This document shows, piece by piece, positions 48,861-61,185 of a stretch of DNA of 64,000 nucleotides. The stretch is taken from positions 620,001-684,000 of the forward strand of contig NC_026486.1 in assembly GCF_000328475.2 (NCBI RefSeq), given 5' to 3'. Position 1 is the stretch's first letter. Every line of letters starts with the position of its first letter. Under the pieces are notes generated by a model. The model saw only the letters and a program-made list of their open reading frames with translations, was not told where the DNA came from and searched no databases. The position numbers and the translations under genes are program-made. The stretch comes from Mycosarcoma maydis (Eukaryota > Basidiomycota > Ustilaginomycetes > Ustilaginales).

Positions 48861-51221
48861 TGAAGCGTTGTTTTCCGAGTGACACCTGGTCGAGGAAATT
48901 CGGATCGAAATGGAAGTGAAACAGTCGGCGCGCAGACGAATGGTTTCCTAGCACGCGAAGCTAGCGAGCGTATCGATGATCAACGGAAGGACTACCGGAG
49001 GCTTCAAAAAAGGAATGAGACGAACAGCAGCGGAGAAAAGAGCAAATAGGCGGGAGGGTATAGATACTACAAGCAGAGGCCAAACTGTCTGCACCGGTCA
49101 GATGGAGGCCCTTGATGAGAATCGACTGGGGATTAAGGAGAGGGGGGGGGGGGGGAGAAAGGTGTTAAAAGAGATATCAGCAGAGTGGAGTGGGGGCGGT
49201 GGACTGGGATGGGTGAGGGCGAAGGGGAGGATGGGGAACAAAGGAAGGTGATGACGGTGCAAAGAGCGTAGACGGGTAAAAGGTCGGACGAGCGATGGCG
49301 TCGACAGCAGAGCGGTAATAGTATCGAGAGTAGGAGGGGCTAACAAACGGGGGAGGTGCGGAGTCAAGTTGGCTCAGGGCGGGGGTTCAAAAGGGAAACA
49401 CGAACGCCCATGCTTGGCGGGTGAATGGCAAGGATACCCTCGTGTCAGTTAGCGGGATGCTAACGGATCTCTACTGCGCTTTCTCCGTCTCATGGTGTGC
49501 AGCAGTAGCCTTCACTTCATACCGGCATAGCTCTAACCTTCAGCTTCATGAAGGCTTCCAACTTGGCCGCTTTAAAGTCACAGTGGCGAGGCTCTTTGCA
49601 CTCAGACACCAAAGGAACGACCATGTGCCAAGCGCCCAACCGCGCAGAGATCCAGGAGCATTCCAAGTGCAAAGCTCGACAAGCTTGGCACATAGTGCCG
49701 ACGTTTCGAGCGCCGCGCGACCCTATCGACGTTCGAGTGGGTTTAAGAGACTCTATCATTTGCCAAGAGGCAGAGCCATTAGCCGTAGCACTAATCGTGA
49801 ATGGTTGAAGACGCTTGGTCCTGCATCTCGCTCCTGTCTTGACGACATTGAAAGCAGTGAAAAGCCGTCATTGCGGGCCAACGAGCAGAACGAAAGCTGA
49901 TCTCAGGCACCTACAAGCAACGGCAGGGATTGGAATGTGGCATCGATGAGCCTCATCTTTGAGCCATGCTTTGCCAAGCTCTGATGCGCGTTTGCTTGTA
50001 GTGCTGCATTTTGGGTTAAGCAATCTTGGGCACAGTCGGCGCACAAAGTGAAAGGACCCAATCGTGAATGCGAACTAAAATCTGTTCCGCCGAGCTGGGA
50101 CAGATATGTGGCGGAGTTGGAAAACTGTCGTGATGGCGAGTCGTGTTCTCGTGCGCCGTACAGCGTGAGTACAGGGCGTTATCCGCTCGGCAGACCGTGG
50201 ACGGTTGGTGTGCAGCTTTCGGCGCGTTCTGTCACTTGTGGGTGCCAAGAACCTCAGATGGAACGCTGGCATCTTTGCTCGTTGGAGCTGCCACCAGCGC
50301 GACGACCCTGCCAGGGTCCAGCCTATTCCTTTCTGCGTCTCGTGACTGGAAATGCAGACGTATTCACGATTCAGAGCGGCAATACCAAGCGACCGTGACT
50401 AGTTAGCTCAAGGCAAGCGATCCGCGATTAGGCCTCTGCAACGCAAGAGAAAAGTTCTGCCGAAACGACTGGATGCAACATCTGCTGGTGCCGCATCCAG
50501 CAAATCTGACAACAGTTCCGAGACGTCCTCGATCAGCATTATGCATTCGTGACCGCAGGCTGTCACTTCCATTCCTTTGTGCTGATCTTGGCGCAAAGGA
50601 GATCCGAAGCTGATTGCATGAGAGTTTCTGTCCAATGACGGCAAGGCAACTCCACCATCTGGTGCCTCGGGAAGAACGACCGCATGCTCGACGTTTTTGG
50701 CCCAGATCGTCGTTGTAGATCATGCTCTGGTCCACAAGAAGGCAGTCACAGTGCTGCAGCAAGTAGTTGCTTTCTTGTATTTGCCAAGTATCAAGGCTTA
50801 GACATTCCTCAGCCATAGTGTTCCTGCTGATTGCCAAGCATCGCCAGCATTGCTAGTATACCTCTTCCTGCCGTTCTTGCAGCTTTCGGCTCGACTTGGC
50901 CGGAATCAAGATCGAGATGGTGGTCATCACCGATACCAAAATTGAGTAGCGAGAACGATCGTAGATCTTGTGGCTCTTTATCTAAACAAAACATTGAAGT
51001 CAATCTCACATCGCTGGAATTTTTTTCCAGCATGCACGGTTGCACGTTGAAGCTTCATGCAGGCATTCACGATTCGTGACTTGGCTGCTGTTGAACAAGG
51101 CAACTTCTTCCTAGCATCACCTTCCCCACCATCCTTATCACTTCATCGACGAGACTCCTCTCAATCTTCGAGTAGCTTTCTTTCTCGGATGAGCTGATCA
51201 TACATTCGTCAGCCAGCAACC
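48861..51221. other. 2.4-kb region without a confirmed gene
   Basis: Holds the GMC promoter region, a purine-rich stretch with a 14-base G run (49142-49155), isolated heptamer copies (about 49793, 50061, 50363, 51066) and, on the reverse strand at 50403-51045, three overlapping open frames with some coding character (see findings). The final 120 bases are CT-rich leader of the Dcr2-like gene. Confidence 0.5.
49142..49155. repeat. Poly-G run (14 bases)
   Basis: Fourteen consecutive G inside a purine-rich + strand stretch (about 49000-49250), some 280 bases upstream of the GMC start. Confidence 0.9.
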
Positions 51222-53333
51222 ATGCGGCACAAGATCGGAAAGGGCGTCTTGCTCACCGCAGGATTCTCGCTCCTCCTCACATGTGTATTTTACCTTGCCC
51301 ATGACACCGTGCTACACAACTCTCGAATCATCGGATGGCAAGCATACACCGCCATAGATCTTCGGCCTTCCTCCAAATCAGCCTCTGCTGTTACAGATGC
51401 AGTTGCCAACACTGCCGCCGACATGGTTGGCCAGTTGTACGATGATATGTTTCCACTCGATGTGTTCGCCCCCCTCCTACCTAACCCAGCGCCCATCACA
51501 GAGATCGCCGTCAAAGGCTGTCTGCCCCTCACCAAGTGTCAGCCCAAGACGTCACCTGCAGACGATGCGTTGCTCGGCAAATGGGTCAAAGTCGATCGGA
51601 GCCTGAGTCCAGCTGGTCAGCTAGGCGCTTCTGCGGGCGGTATACTAAAAAATCTATTTGGAAGCATTGAACAACGCTATCTCTTCTATCGAAAGTCGAG
51701 GAGAAGAGATGTACAGTCTGTGGTGGAGCTTCGGCTAGTCGAAGAAGGTCAGACTCCACCCAGAGGTGACGATGGCTGGCACAGAGTCAAGAACAATTTG
51801 CGGTCCAAGGTGGTACGTATGATGTCGGGGCAGAAAGGGTTACATCTCTACTACCGAGCTATCTTGCCCGCTCAGCGCGTTCAAGAGAAGCTGGAATCGT
51901 GGAGTCGTGACGGAAACATAGCCATGGATGCCATCACAGAGCTCGACCTTGTGTACGGTGACAACCCCCCCTGGCCCGGTTTTGCTGCTGCCGGCATCGT
52001 CTCGGATTCGCACCCCGCCATGGCATCTGCTCGTGTCACGCTCACCTATCGACGAAAACCCACACGCAAGCCGACGCTCACTCGGCTCCGATTTAAACCA
52101 GACGGGACGTTCAAGATTCTTCAACTGGCTGATCTGCATTTCTCGGTGTCCCCCGAACCTTGCCGTGATTACGATGCCAAGGATCCGCGTTGGTTCTCGC
52201 GTGGCTGCCTGTCCAAGAACGATACCCTTTCGCTGGTCAACAACTGGCTCGATACCGAAAAGCCCGACTTGGTGGTTCTGACAGGTGACCAATTGAATGG
52301 TCAAGGTACATCGTGGGATCCGTACAGCGTTCTTTCACTCTGGACGGCGCCGTTGATCCAACGAAAGATTCCTTACGCTGTCATTCTGGGCAATCACGAT
52401 AGCGAGTCTGGCCCGTTATCACGTGCCGAGCAGATGCAGATCATCAGCAACATGCCGTATTCGTATAGTTCCGTGGGCCCTTCCATGGTGACAGGCGAGG
52501 GGAACTACTATCTCAATATCGAATCGCCATTGGTGGACAGAGGACACGTCGCAACGTTGTGGTTCATGGATACGGGCACGCATGCCGACAAGGACAAGTG
52601 GAAGCCCTGGGCCAAACCTGGCTACGGCTATGTGCACAAGGATCAGATCAAATGGTTTGAGCAAAAGTACGCGGCGATCAAACAGACGTTGCTGCCGTAC
52701 AAACCAGACGGAGCGCAGGATCTTGGAGCGCAAGCTTGGAGGAAGGACAAAGTGTGGGATGCAGGTGATGCAGATGGTGGACAAGTGCTGGGCCGACCTC
52801 CCAGTGTGGTGTTTATGCACATTCCGGTACCTGAAAGTATGAACCCGGTGGATCAAGGCGTGCTTCCCAAGGTGGTCAACCCCACGCAGCCTTGGAGATC
52901 GTCGAGCGAGAAAGCTGGTTTGGTCGTCGGCGATAGAAAAGAAACGGCTACCTACAAAGGCGCACAGGCGCAGCCGGGCATCTTTGACCTCTTCACTACC
53001 CTCAACGCCCACACTTCCGCACCATCATCCTCCACGCCTCACTACACATCCCCGACCACACACGATCAGCCCAACCGAGGCATTCGACTGCTAGTGCACG
53101 GACACATGCATCTCAATTCCGACTGTAGGCGCGTCCAGAACATCTGGATCTGCTTCGGAGGCGGCTCCTCACTTGCTGGCTACGGTAGCCCTAACATCCA
53201 GAGACGAGCACGAGTGATCGTGCTCGAAGATTGGGCTAGTCGAATCAGAACGTATCATCGCATCAGCTCGGCGCGATCCGAAGAGGCGGACAAAAGGTTC
53301 GACGAGTTCGTGCTCAACTATGGCAGCAACTAG
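51222..53333 (+). CDS. DCR2: Dcr2/Sia1-like calcineurin-fold phosphatase, membrane-anchored
   Basis: A 703-residue metallophosphatase. An N-terminal hydrophobic segment (about residues 9-25, LLTAGFSLLLTCVFYLA) looks like a type II signal anchor. The metal-binding motifs are in order: LADLHF (about 302), LVVLTGDQ (about 347), ILGNHDSES (about 390), MHIP (about 532) and HGHMHLNSDC (about 626). The metal ligands expected of the calcineurin-like fold (Asp, His, Asp, Asn-His, His, His-x-His) are all there. The sequence around KILQLADLHF and GCLSKNDTL resembles yeast Dcr2 and Sia1; Dcr2 promotes the G1/S transition and dephosphorylates the stress kinase Ire1. Single exon, ATG at 51222. Tail to tail with URB1, 88 bases between stops. 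Family firm, specific role inferred. Confidence 0.88.
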   Translation: MRHKIGKGVLLTAGFSLLLTCVFYLAHDTVLHNSRIIGWQAYTAIDLRPSSKSASAVTDAVANTAADMVGQLYDDMFPLDVFAPLLPNPAPITEIAVKGCLPLTKCQPKTSPADDALLGKWVKVDRSLSPAGQLGASAGGILKNLFGSIEQRYLFYRKSRRRDVQSVVELRLVEEGQTPPRGDDGWHRVKNNLRSKVVRMMSGQKGLHLYYRAILPAQRVQEKLESWSRDGNIAMDAITELDLVYGDNPPWPGFAAAGIVSDSHPAMASARVTLTYRRKPTRKPTLTRLRFKPDGTFKILQLADLHFSVSPEPCRDYDAKDPRWFSRGCLSKNDTLSLVNNWLDTEKPDLVVLTGDQLNGQGTSWDPYSVLSLWTAPLIQRKIPYAVILGNHDSESGPLSRAEQMQIISNMPYSYSSVGPSMVTGEGNYYLNIESPLVDRGHVATLWFMDTGTHADKDKWKPWAKPGYGYVHKDQIKWFEQKYAAIKQTLLPYKPDGAQDLGAQAWRKDKVWDAGDADGGQVLGRPPSVVFMHIPVPESMNPVDQGVLPKVVNPTQPWRSSSEKAGLVVGDRKETATYKGAQAQPGIFDLFTTLNAHTSAPSSSTPHYTSPTTHDQPNRGIRLLVHGHMHLNSDCRRVQNIWICFGGGSSLAGYGSPNIQRRARVIVLEDWASRIRTYHRISSARSEEADKRFDEFVLNYGSN

Positions 53334-53421
53334 ATCACATGGGCAATATAGAGTGCGGTTTCGCTTTCAGGGGAGATTGTATGTGCAAACAACGTACAAA
53401 GCGTGCGATTGTAGTTGTGAT

Positions 53422-56400
53422 TCATGCTGATGCCGAGGTGGAGAAAAGGTTGGCAAGTACCAGTTGAGACGTGTCAACATCGATGCGTCGACACAAGATA
53501 GTCGATCTTCGCACCAATAGAGCCAGAGACTTTTGGTAATCCTGCGTCGCTGCAGCCGACTGCTCGGCGTCGGCCGAAGCGGCAGCTAGAGCAAGCGCAC
53601 ATCGCTGGACGCGCACGCAGCAATCTTGCCAAACACGGTCATCCGTTTCGGACGCCAACGCCAATGCGAACGCGTTGTCTACCAGATCCATGAGCATGTG
53701 CAAAATTTCGACAATCTTGTTCTTCCACATACCCATCGCTGGTTCATCTGCGAACAACAGCACATTCTCCACCACCGTCGTCGCCGCATACGAGATGGTG
53801 CGAATGAGATCCGTCGATACTCCGGGAAGGTTACGGTTCGTGTGGGCGGCAGACGGAGATGTGGCGCACGTGTGAAGTGCCTTGATCGTTGTCGACGTGA
53901 GCGTGATAGTGGGTGCGAGCCAGGAAGCGTCGGTAGCTCGATGCAGACGGTCCAGGTCGATGCTGCGGATGAGTCGGGCGAGTAGTAAGATCCAGATGCT
54001 CCGAAGTGTCGATGTGGACGTTGCGGTCGCTTCGACTGATGTTGTATCTGTCGACTTGTTATCCCGGCCACCACTGTGATATTCAGCCAAGGCAACCACA
54101 CCTTCGCGCACTGCCTGCTGCCACATCCACGTCAACAAGCCTCTCCGCGTAACAAGCTCGATCGCCACATCGGCGTTTCTCACTAACCAAGTCGTCGTGT
54201 CCTCGATCAATGCACGCATCGAGGTCTCCTCCAACACCCTATCCGAGCTCATACTAGCACCCGACATTGCACCATCACAGCCGTCGTACAGCGAAGCCAA
54301 CAGCTCCCAAGTGCGTCGACGCTTGAAGATTTTCCAATCGCTCCTGCCACCCGAACGTGCGACATCGCGAAGGAAACGAAGCATCCACATGCGTTCCTGC
54401 TTGTACTTGTCCGATGCTGTGTAAAGCAGGTTGTAGAGCAGAGGCACATCTCCCACATCGAGCTCGGGTCGTTGCAGAAGAAAATGTGAGATCACCGGGT
54501 AAATAAAGGATCTGGGCGTTACAACTGATCGCAGCGCGTGTGCGATGAAGAGGGTCGTCGTGATGGGAAGGTAAGCCGTGTCGGATGCAGCAGCCATTTC
54601 TTCCGAACAAGACGAGTCGCGAATGGCGAGTGTCGAGTCGAGAGCGTCGCGGACAAGATCGAACACCATAATCAGATGATCCTTTTCTTGAAACTCGGCT
54701 TCTTGGATAGCGAGGTAGAGATTCGAGACAAGTGTCAGACAGGCTCGTCGCATATCATTGCAGCGAGATGAAAGTCCGCACACCAGCAGGCCAGGTGCAT
54801 TTGTGCCAAACACCGTAAGCCACTCCAAGCCACTCAGCTTGATCCCCGGCGCAGTGACACCGGCAAGGAGCGAAAGGACAAACACGGGGTCATAGCGTTG
54901 AGCCGGATTGGTGTGACTTCCATAGACCTGTCTTGGAGAGCGAGCATCAACAGCGTCGCCCTCATAGCCGTAGCTGATCGTGTTGTGTAAAGAGAGAGAG
55001 CGAGGGTATTCAGTGCAGGTCGCTAAGACGATGTTTGCATCGAGCGACCGCAATGCCTCCAATGTAGACTGACCACCCTCCGTCGCACTGTTGACAAATT
55101 CCCTCGAGGAAGCGGGCAGCTTCCAGCCCTGGACAAGGCACATGAACGACTGCCCGCATTCTTCCTCAAAGCGCCGAAACAACGCGAGCAGCATACGGTC
55201 TGACTTGGACAGCGTCGCACCGTAGAACGACATGAGCTTTGTCAAGAGTGGCGCACGAAGCAGTGTTCTAGCGTCGCGGCTGGCGACGGTGTAGACTAGC
55301 TCCACTGTGAGTTGCTTTAACTGTTCCGACGCTTCCTGTTTACTCGATTCAGGTGGATCATCTTCTTCGGCATCGCTGGAACCCTGGCCGGGAGGGATGG
55401 GTTGTTGAATGGCGGCAGATCCGCGCATTATAGAGGTGAAGTCAGAATGGGCGGTTAAAGCACCGAGGTAGCGCGAAACATGTGATGGCTCGAGATCGGT
55501 GTGCTTGCAGAGTTCCAGAACAAGTCGCATTTGGTCTACAGCGCATAATCGATTCTTGATGGCTGCTTGAACGACCGGATCAACCAGCGATTTTTTCAGT
55601 TGCGTACTTGGCGAGGTGTCGTCATCAAGGCATTCCACCAGAGAGGTGAATAGAGTGATCGTCTGCACCAGGTCACTCGAGTCATTGCTATCTTCCGCAA
55701 ATCGTCGAACAAGCCAGAGCAAAGCGGCATCGACTGTAGACTGCAAAATTCCGGATAGACGGGAAAAATCTGGAATCTCCTCTATCAGGCCAAGCAACAC
55801 CTCAATTAGAGGACGTTGGAAAGCTTTGAAGGGGGAACTTTTGGCAGAGCTAACAACGAACGCCAAGAACTTGTTGCCTATTTCAGCCTGCACCTGCTCC
55901 CATCCAAACTTGTGAGCGCATCGCAGGCTGACGATAAGGCAAGCAGCGAGCTCATGTGATGTTCCGGCGGTTTCTTCACCGTCTATGATGGCAGCAGCAG
56001 CGAGCTGGGCTACCGGTTCAACGTGTGCCTGAGTCCATTCTTGTCCATCCAGTGCTGGCGCACCTTGTTCGAGAAGCGCTGACATTAGGGTCAGCAGCGT
56101 GCGCGGTATGGTCCTAAGAGCACCTTCACGATTGGGGCCATCCGTAGCCAGGATGGAACGTACTGCGGCAGAGATAGACAAAGCCAGCGCCGGATGGGCG
56201 TGGATTGCGGCCACCAGGGCGCCATCCATGGCAGGAGAAGTGATACTCGTTTGAGCAAGCTTGCTGAAATCTGCTAGAGCAAGGATTTGCATGTATGAAG
56301 ACGTTGCATGTCGATGAGAATGCTGCAAGATTGATTGTATGACGCAAAAGAGCAAACGCTGTCGGCTTGCAACTTCGTCATAGTGTTTACTTTGTCGGCC

Positions 56401-59400
56401 TCCATCTTGCCTAGGTTGCAAGGCTGCCTCGACAATGGATGGCAGTCGCGATATCACCTTCGGCCAGACTACAGATGTCGGATCCAAAGAAGCAACCAAA
56501 ACAGCGAAAGTCTCCGAAGCCAAGAGGCTCACAGTTGCTTCTGCTTCGTGAGTCTCGAGCATACGAGTGCACACGTCTATCAGTTCGAAAGCATCGTTAT
56601 CTGGCAAGAAGGGAGCCAAGTTGGTCATGGATCGGAAAAAGTCACCATTAGAGGCTTCAACTTGTCCGACTTGGCGGAACAATGACGAGACCATTTGGAC
56701 GTGTTCACTGCGGCTCGGGTCCAAGTGCCTAACAACAAGTTTGCTGATTGACAACAGAGCACCTGACGCAACTTGAGCATGTTTGGTGGGATGGATGGCG
56801 GAGATGGCCTCGGCGAAAAAGAAGTGCTTGGCATCTTCGTGCGAGAGATAGCCGGAGACATCAGCAAGCGAGAGAAGCGAAACCACGTGAGGCAGCAACT
56901 GTTTATCGTCTTGCTTGCTTTGCGAACGGAAGAAGGCGGCCCAGACAGCAAGCCTTGTTTGCTCCCTTGCGTTCCAGGGCACCAACATACTCTGGTTTTC
57001 GGCGTCGCCATCCCTTGCGCTCAGCATAAAATCGTCCTGAACAGGTTCGACAAAAGTGGCGCTGAGAGGAAGGTGAAGCAAAGGAACGGTGCCGATCGCT
57101 ATTTCTGCTGCTCCCTGGAAAGCAGCCGCGATGATGTTCTCTGACATCGGATCGAGCTCTTCGAGAATTTGAGATACGCACGCGAAGCCACGATCGTGCA
57201 GCCCTTGGATCGTTCGGTACACTTGGAGAACCTGGGCCACAGATAAAGGTCTCTCTGCGCTTCGTAGACGTGTAGTGAGATCTCCAGGTGTGGATACATC
57301 TGTTCAAAGAAGTCATCAAAGAGCACGCAGATATAGAAATGTCAGTCATCAAGGAAGCCAGCCCGCAAAAGCAAAGATAGATTGGCCTCGTATCGAATGG
57401 TCAGGACGCCCTTCAGCCTATCAAATAGAAGGAGGACGACTTCAGAGTTATCGGCAAGCCACCGCTGCAGCAATCAAGCCGCAGGATGTAACTTTTGTGT
57501 AGCGGTTCTGATAATGGGAATTTCTAATCATCCCATTCAACACGGCAGGCTGTATCGTGTGAGGAAAGAAAGGTGGGGTACACTTACCGAGGACCAAGGG
57601 TGTATGAGCGGACGTCGAACGTTTCGTCTTGCTTGTATTCGCATCGGCCTCGGGGGCAATGCAGATGCTACGGATCTTGCTGAGAATCACCGATGACAGA
57701 AAGGTTGATGAGGCATACTTTGGGCTTAATTTGAAAGTGTCTACAACCTTGACAGCCATTGCCTCGAGAGCAGAAGTCTGCCGACTATAAGCACACAGGG
57801 TTGGTAGCAGACGAACAAAAAACGCCAGAAGCGCCTCCACTGTACCGTCACTAGTGTCAAACAATTGCTTCTCCACGCGGATGGTGAATTGCTCGAAAAT
57901 CGCCATGAGCCAGGGAGAGCCAAGCAAATTTGCGGAGGCATTCTTAGAAGGGTAGCCAGGGTAGCCAGGGTAGCCAGCCAAGGTGTCGTCCACCTCGCCA
58001 TGCTGTTGCATAAATTGACGAGCTGCCTCGACATAGCGGTAGGGCGTCTTTGCACATCGGAGCATACATTCATCCAAGAAAGAGATGACCGAGTGTTGTT
58101 CTGCAGAGAGGAAGGGACTGGAAGCGTGAGAGCTGACACCGCGTGCCTGCTGTTCTTCATTCTTAGTTGCGAGAGCGTCGAATTGCGGCAAACTTGCAAG
58201 CCATGCATCAATTTCGGGAGGGTGATGCTCGAAGAAGGACGAAGAAGCGAGAAGTGAGCGAAGCAGCTCCTCGCACGCCTGCTTCACTTGGTCGAGTGGC
58301 GTAGAGACGAAGAGGGTGAGAAGGAGTCCGAGATAGCTGAGGTTGTCGCTTGAACCAGCAGGCTTGGCAGTCCAGTCGAAAGACGCCGCCCTGGCAGAGT
58401 GAGAGAGGATGCGTAGAGTGTGCACCTGGCATAGAGCTTCCAAGTTAACTTCACCAGTATCCTCGTCATCTTCACCTCCTTCGTCATCGCTGTTTTCCGC
58501 TGCTGATGTTTGGGCCTCTCCGTCGGCCGTGTCAGTCGTAGCATGACCCCTCACTCTACCTTGTCCCTGCAGTTGAGCAGAGGGCAATGCTGAGGAGCGT
58601 ATGAAAGCGTTTGTCAAAAGCTTTCCAGCGTTGAAGCGAACGTCGAAGGCAGAGCTCGGCACGGCTTGGTAATACAGCGAGAGAAGTCTCAGGGCTGCTT
58701 CGGTGGAGATCATTTTCTCCTTCTGTGATGCGGCATTCGAAGTAGGGTCGTGCGAGACGACGTGTTGTTCATTGTCATTCGGTTGCCCATTGACGCTCGA
58801 CCGGGAGGTAGCAACTTGAATAATCTGGACGACGATAGAAGTGTCAGGAATACGCTTGCGTGCCTCCGTTTCAAGAGCTTCGAGGCATTTTCTCCAAGGC
58901 CCGTTGTCGTCTTCATCCAGCTCAGAGACCGCATTGATGCAAATATTGCGGAAGCGAACCATGCGATCGAGGCAGCGAGACAAGAGCGCGCAGCTTGAAT
59001 ATTGTACAAGCTTATCCGTATGAGTGAGACCTGCACTGAAAAGGGAGCGGTGGAATGGTCCTGGAAGGATGTTGGCAAGAATGCTCGACATGGGCGGCGG
59101 CTCGGATGCAAACATGCGATGCGATGGTGGCACGAGAGCTCCAGCTACTGGGTCGTGAGATGTTTCGAGATGCTCGACCTTAGCATTGCGGAAGGAAGGG
59201 AGCTCTAGACCGACAACGCGGCCAAAAAAGGCGATGTTGCAAAGCCAGCGTGAACTCGGTCTCGGATCGACGCTCAGTCCAGCGCAGGAGCTTTCGAGGT
59301 AGGGACCAACGAGCTCGGGACAAGCTGTAAGAATGTTGAGCGCCAATTCTTGCTGACGCAGATCCTCTGCTACAGCAAGCTGACGGATGACGCCTGAAAG

Positions 59401-60786
59401 GACCTTGTTGTAAATCGATCCGCTGCGGACTTGTTTGCCCTTTTGTGCATCGTCAGCTTGTGCAGCAAAGTCATCCTGACTGATGCCATCAAGCAAGGTG
59501 TGATTCTGTGCCTGGCTTAGGATGTCTTCGGCATCTGATCTACCAGTAGCTTTGCGCGGATACCATCCTCGATCTGGATAGCAGATACCGAATCCGGGGT
59601 TGGTGCATATGCTGAGGAGAAAGTGATGTGCAAGCTCGGCCACCGAAGGGTTCTCAACAGCTTGGGTATCTGCGTGGATGAGGACATGCTCCTCCTCGCG
59701 CGAGTAGAGCTGCACTACACAGCCACACGCCCATTCGTTCCAAAATTCGACCTTTTTGCTGCGTGGAATTTTGGTGTCCTTGATGAGGTCCTCGTGAAGG
59801 TGGAGAAGGATAGTCTGAACGACGTCTGGAGGATCTTGTGGAAGTCCTTTGAGGATAGCAGGCAAGAAATCTCGACCAAGCTCCAAGAGACGAAGTTTCG
59901 GTGCATGCGAGAAGCTCTGCTGCAGAAAGGAGAGAAGGAATAGAATGTAGAGAGTGCGGATATCGGGACGACGCAGAGAGACATCTTGTGCAACTTGTGC
60001 CTTCTTTGATGTTTTTGATTTTCGGTGAATCCTTCGACGCATGTTGAAGATATGAGGAAGCACTTTCATTGACCAGTTGAAAGAATCGAAGAGCTGCGCG
60101 GCATGGCGGCCCTTGGCAAAGAGGGTGATCTCGCGGAGCAAGACGAGCGATGCGAGAGCAGCAACATCGGAACCTTTGGAGCGAGGGTCGCGCTGCTTGG
60201 AGGATGAAAACTTGGCACCACCCAGGTTAGATATGTAAGTTTGCATCATGGCCAGCCAAGGCTCATTTGGTGAGAGGATGCGCTCGATGATGTTGGAGCC
60301 GAGTGCATGGGTGGGATAGTGGATCGAGAGGAGCGCGAGTGACTGTGCGAGACAGAAAATAGGGAGGTGAAGCAAAGTAGGGAGATCCTGGCGATCTGCG
60401 AGTTGCCATGTCAGAAGGATTGAGGTTGCGGCTGATGTTGATGGCACAGAATTCGAAGCTTGCGATTCGCAAAGCTGACAGTAGTCTCTGACGAGCTGTA
60501 TCCTCTTGTCGCTGGCGGGGATGGTGGATCTCTGGGTGTTTTCGGCAAAGGTAAGGGTAGTCTGATGTCGAAGTCGAGACAGCAAAAGGCGCAAAAGATC
60601 TGCCGAGGGCGTCTTGAGAGCTTCGTAGAGCTCAGTACCGTCAGAGAAAGGTTCTAGCGCCTTGTTCTGCTTATCAGCGTGCTCGGCGTCAGGTTGCTCG
60701 ACGTTTTGCTCATCGTCTGATGCATCTGAATCGCGGAGTACTGACGCAGCTGCATCCGAGCCAGCACGTTTTCGTTTGTCGACCAT
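53422..60786 (-). CDS. URB1: Urb1/Npa1 large-subunit ribosome assembly protein (two exons)
   Basis: Exons 60786-57588 and 57299-53422 join to 2,358 residues. The intron (57587-57300, 288 bases) has donor CTCG|GTAAGT and acceptor TTTGAACAG, and the phases agree. Urb1 (Npa1) is a very large helical-repeat nucleolar scaffold that holds early pre-60S particles together with Npa2, Rsa3, Nop8 and Dbp6. The N-terminal Npa1 domain (about residues 60-420) contains ELYEALKTPSADLLRLLL, SLALLSIHYPTHALGSNIIERIL, LVLLREITLFAKG and FNWSMKVLPHIFNMRRR. The C-terminal half is helical and Leu/Ala-rich, as in the NopRA1 domain (LRFLRDVARSGGRSDWKIFKRRR). Length is near the human protein and longer than yeast. The start is the ATG at 60786; the frame extends upstream to a GTG. 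A GYP repeat (AGYPGYPGYPS) lies late in exon 1 at about 57955-57980. Acidic patch about 785-800. Confidence 0.9.
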
Positions 60787-61185
60787 ACCTGGCTTTTCGA
60801 CTGTAGTGTGTGGTGTCGATGTGGTCGTGATGGTTGAGAAGGTTGAAGCTCTCAAAAACACTCGTGACTTGGTGACAGCTGGAAAAATTTGAGTTGTGAG
60901 TGTTGCTGCCCTCCTTTTTTTGTTTTTTGTTTTTTGTTTTTGTTTTGTTTTAGAATCACGAATCGTGAATCGTGAATGTTTCTGAGGCGTCTTTGAAATT
61001 TTACAGTTGCACCGATTAAGAAGAAATCAAAGTTCGGAAGACGGAACTGAGAATCAGAATTCGTGATTTCACTCACAACTCTGTGACTCTCACTGAGATG
61101 AACCGAGCCGAGCCAGGGTCTGATATGGACCGCATGCATGAGCCACTTTCCATACGAGTCACTCCATCTCGATCCTCACGCCAGT
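60787..61185. promoter_or_regulatory. Shared promoter region of URB1 and THI20
   Basis: A 399-base divergent spacer with a T-rich GTTTTTT-type tract and adjoining heptamers (60922-60978). No thiamine-responsive element recognised: I saw no TPP riboswitch core. Confidence 0.4.
60922..60978. repeat. GTTTTTT tract joined to TCGTGAA heptamers
   Basis: Two GTTTTTT heptamers followed by shorter GT-n units (60922-60951), then AATCACGAATCGTGAATCGTGAATG. A palindrome-like switch of orientation occurs at ATCACGAATCGTGA. Confidence 0.85.
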
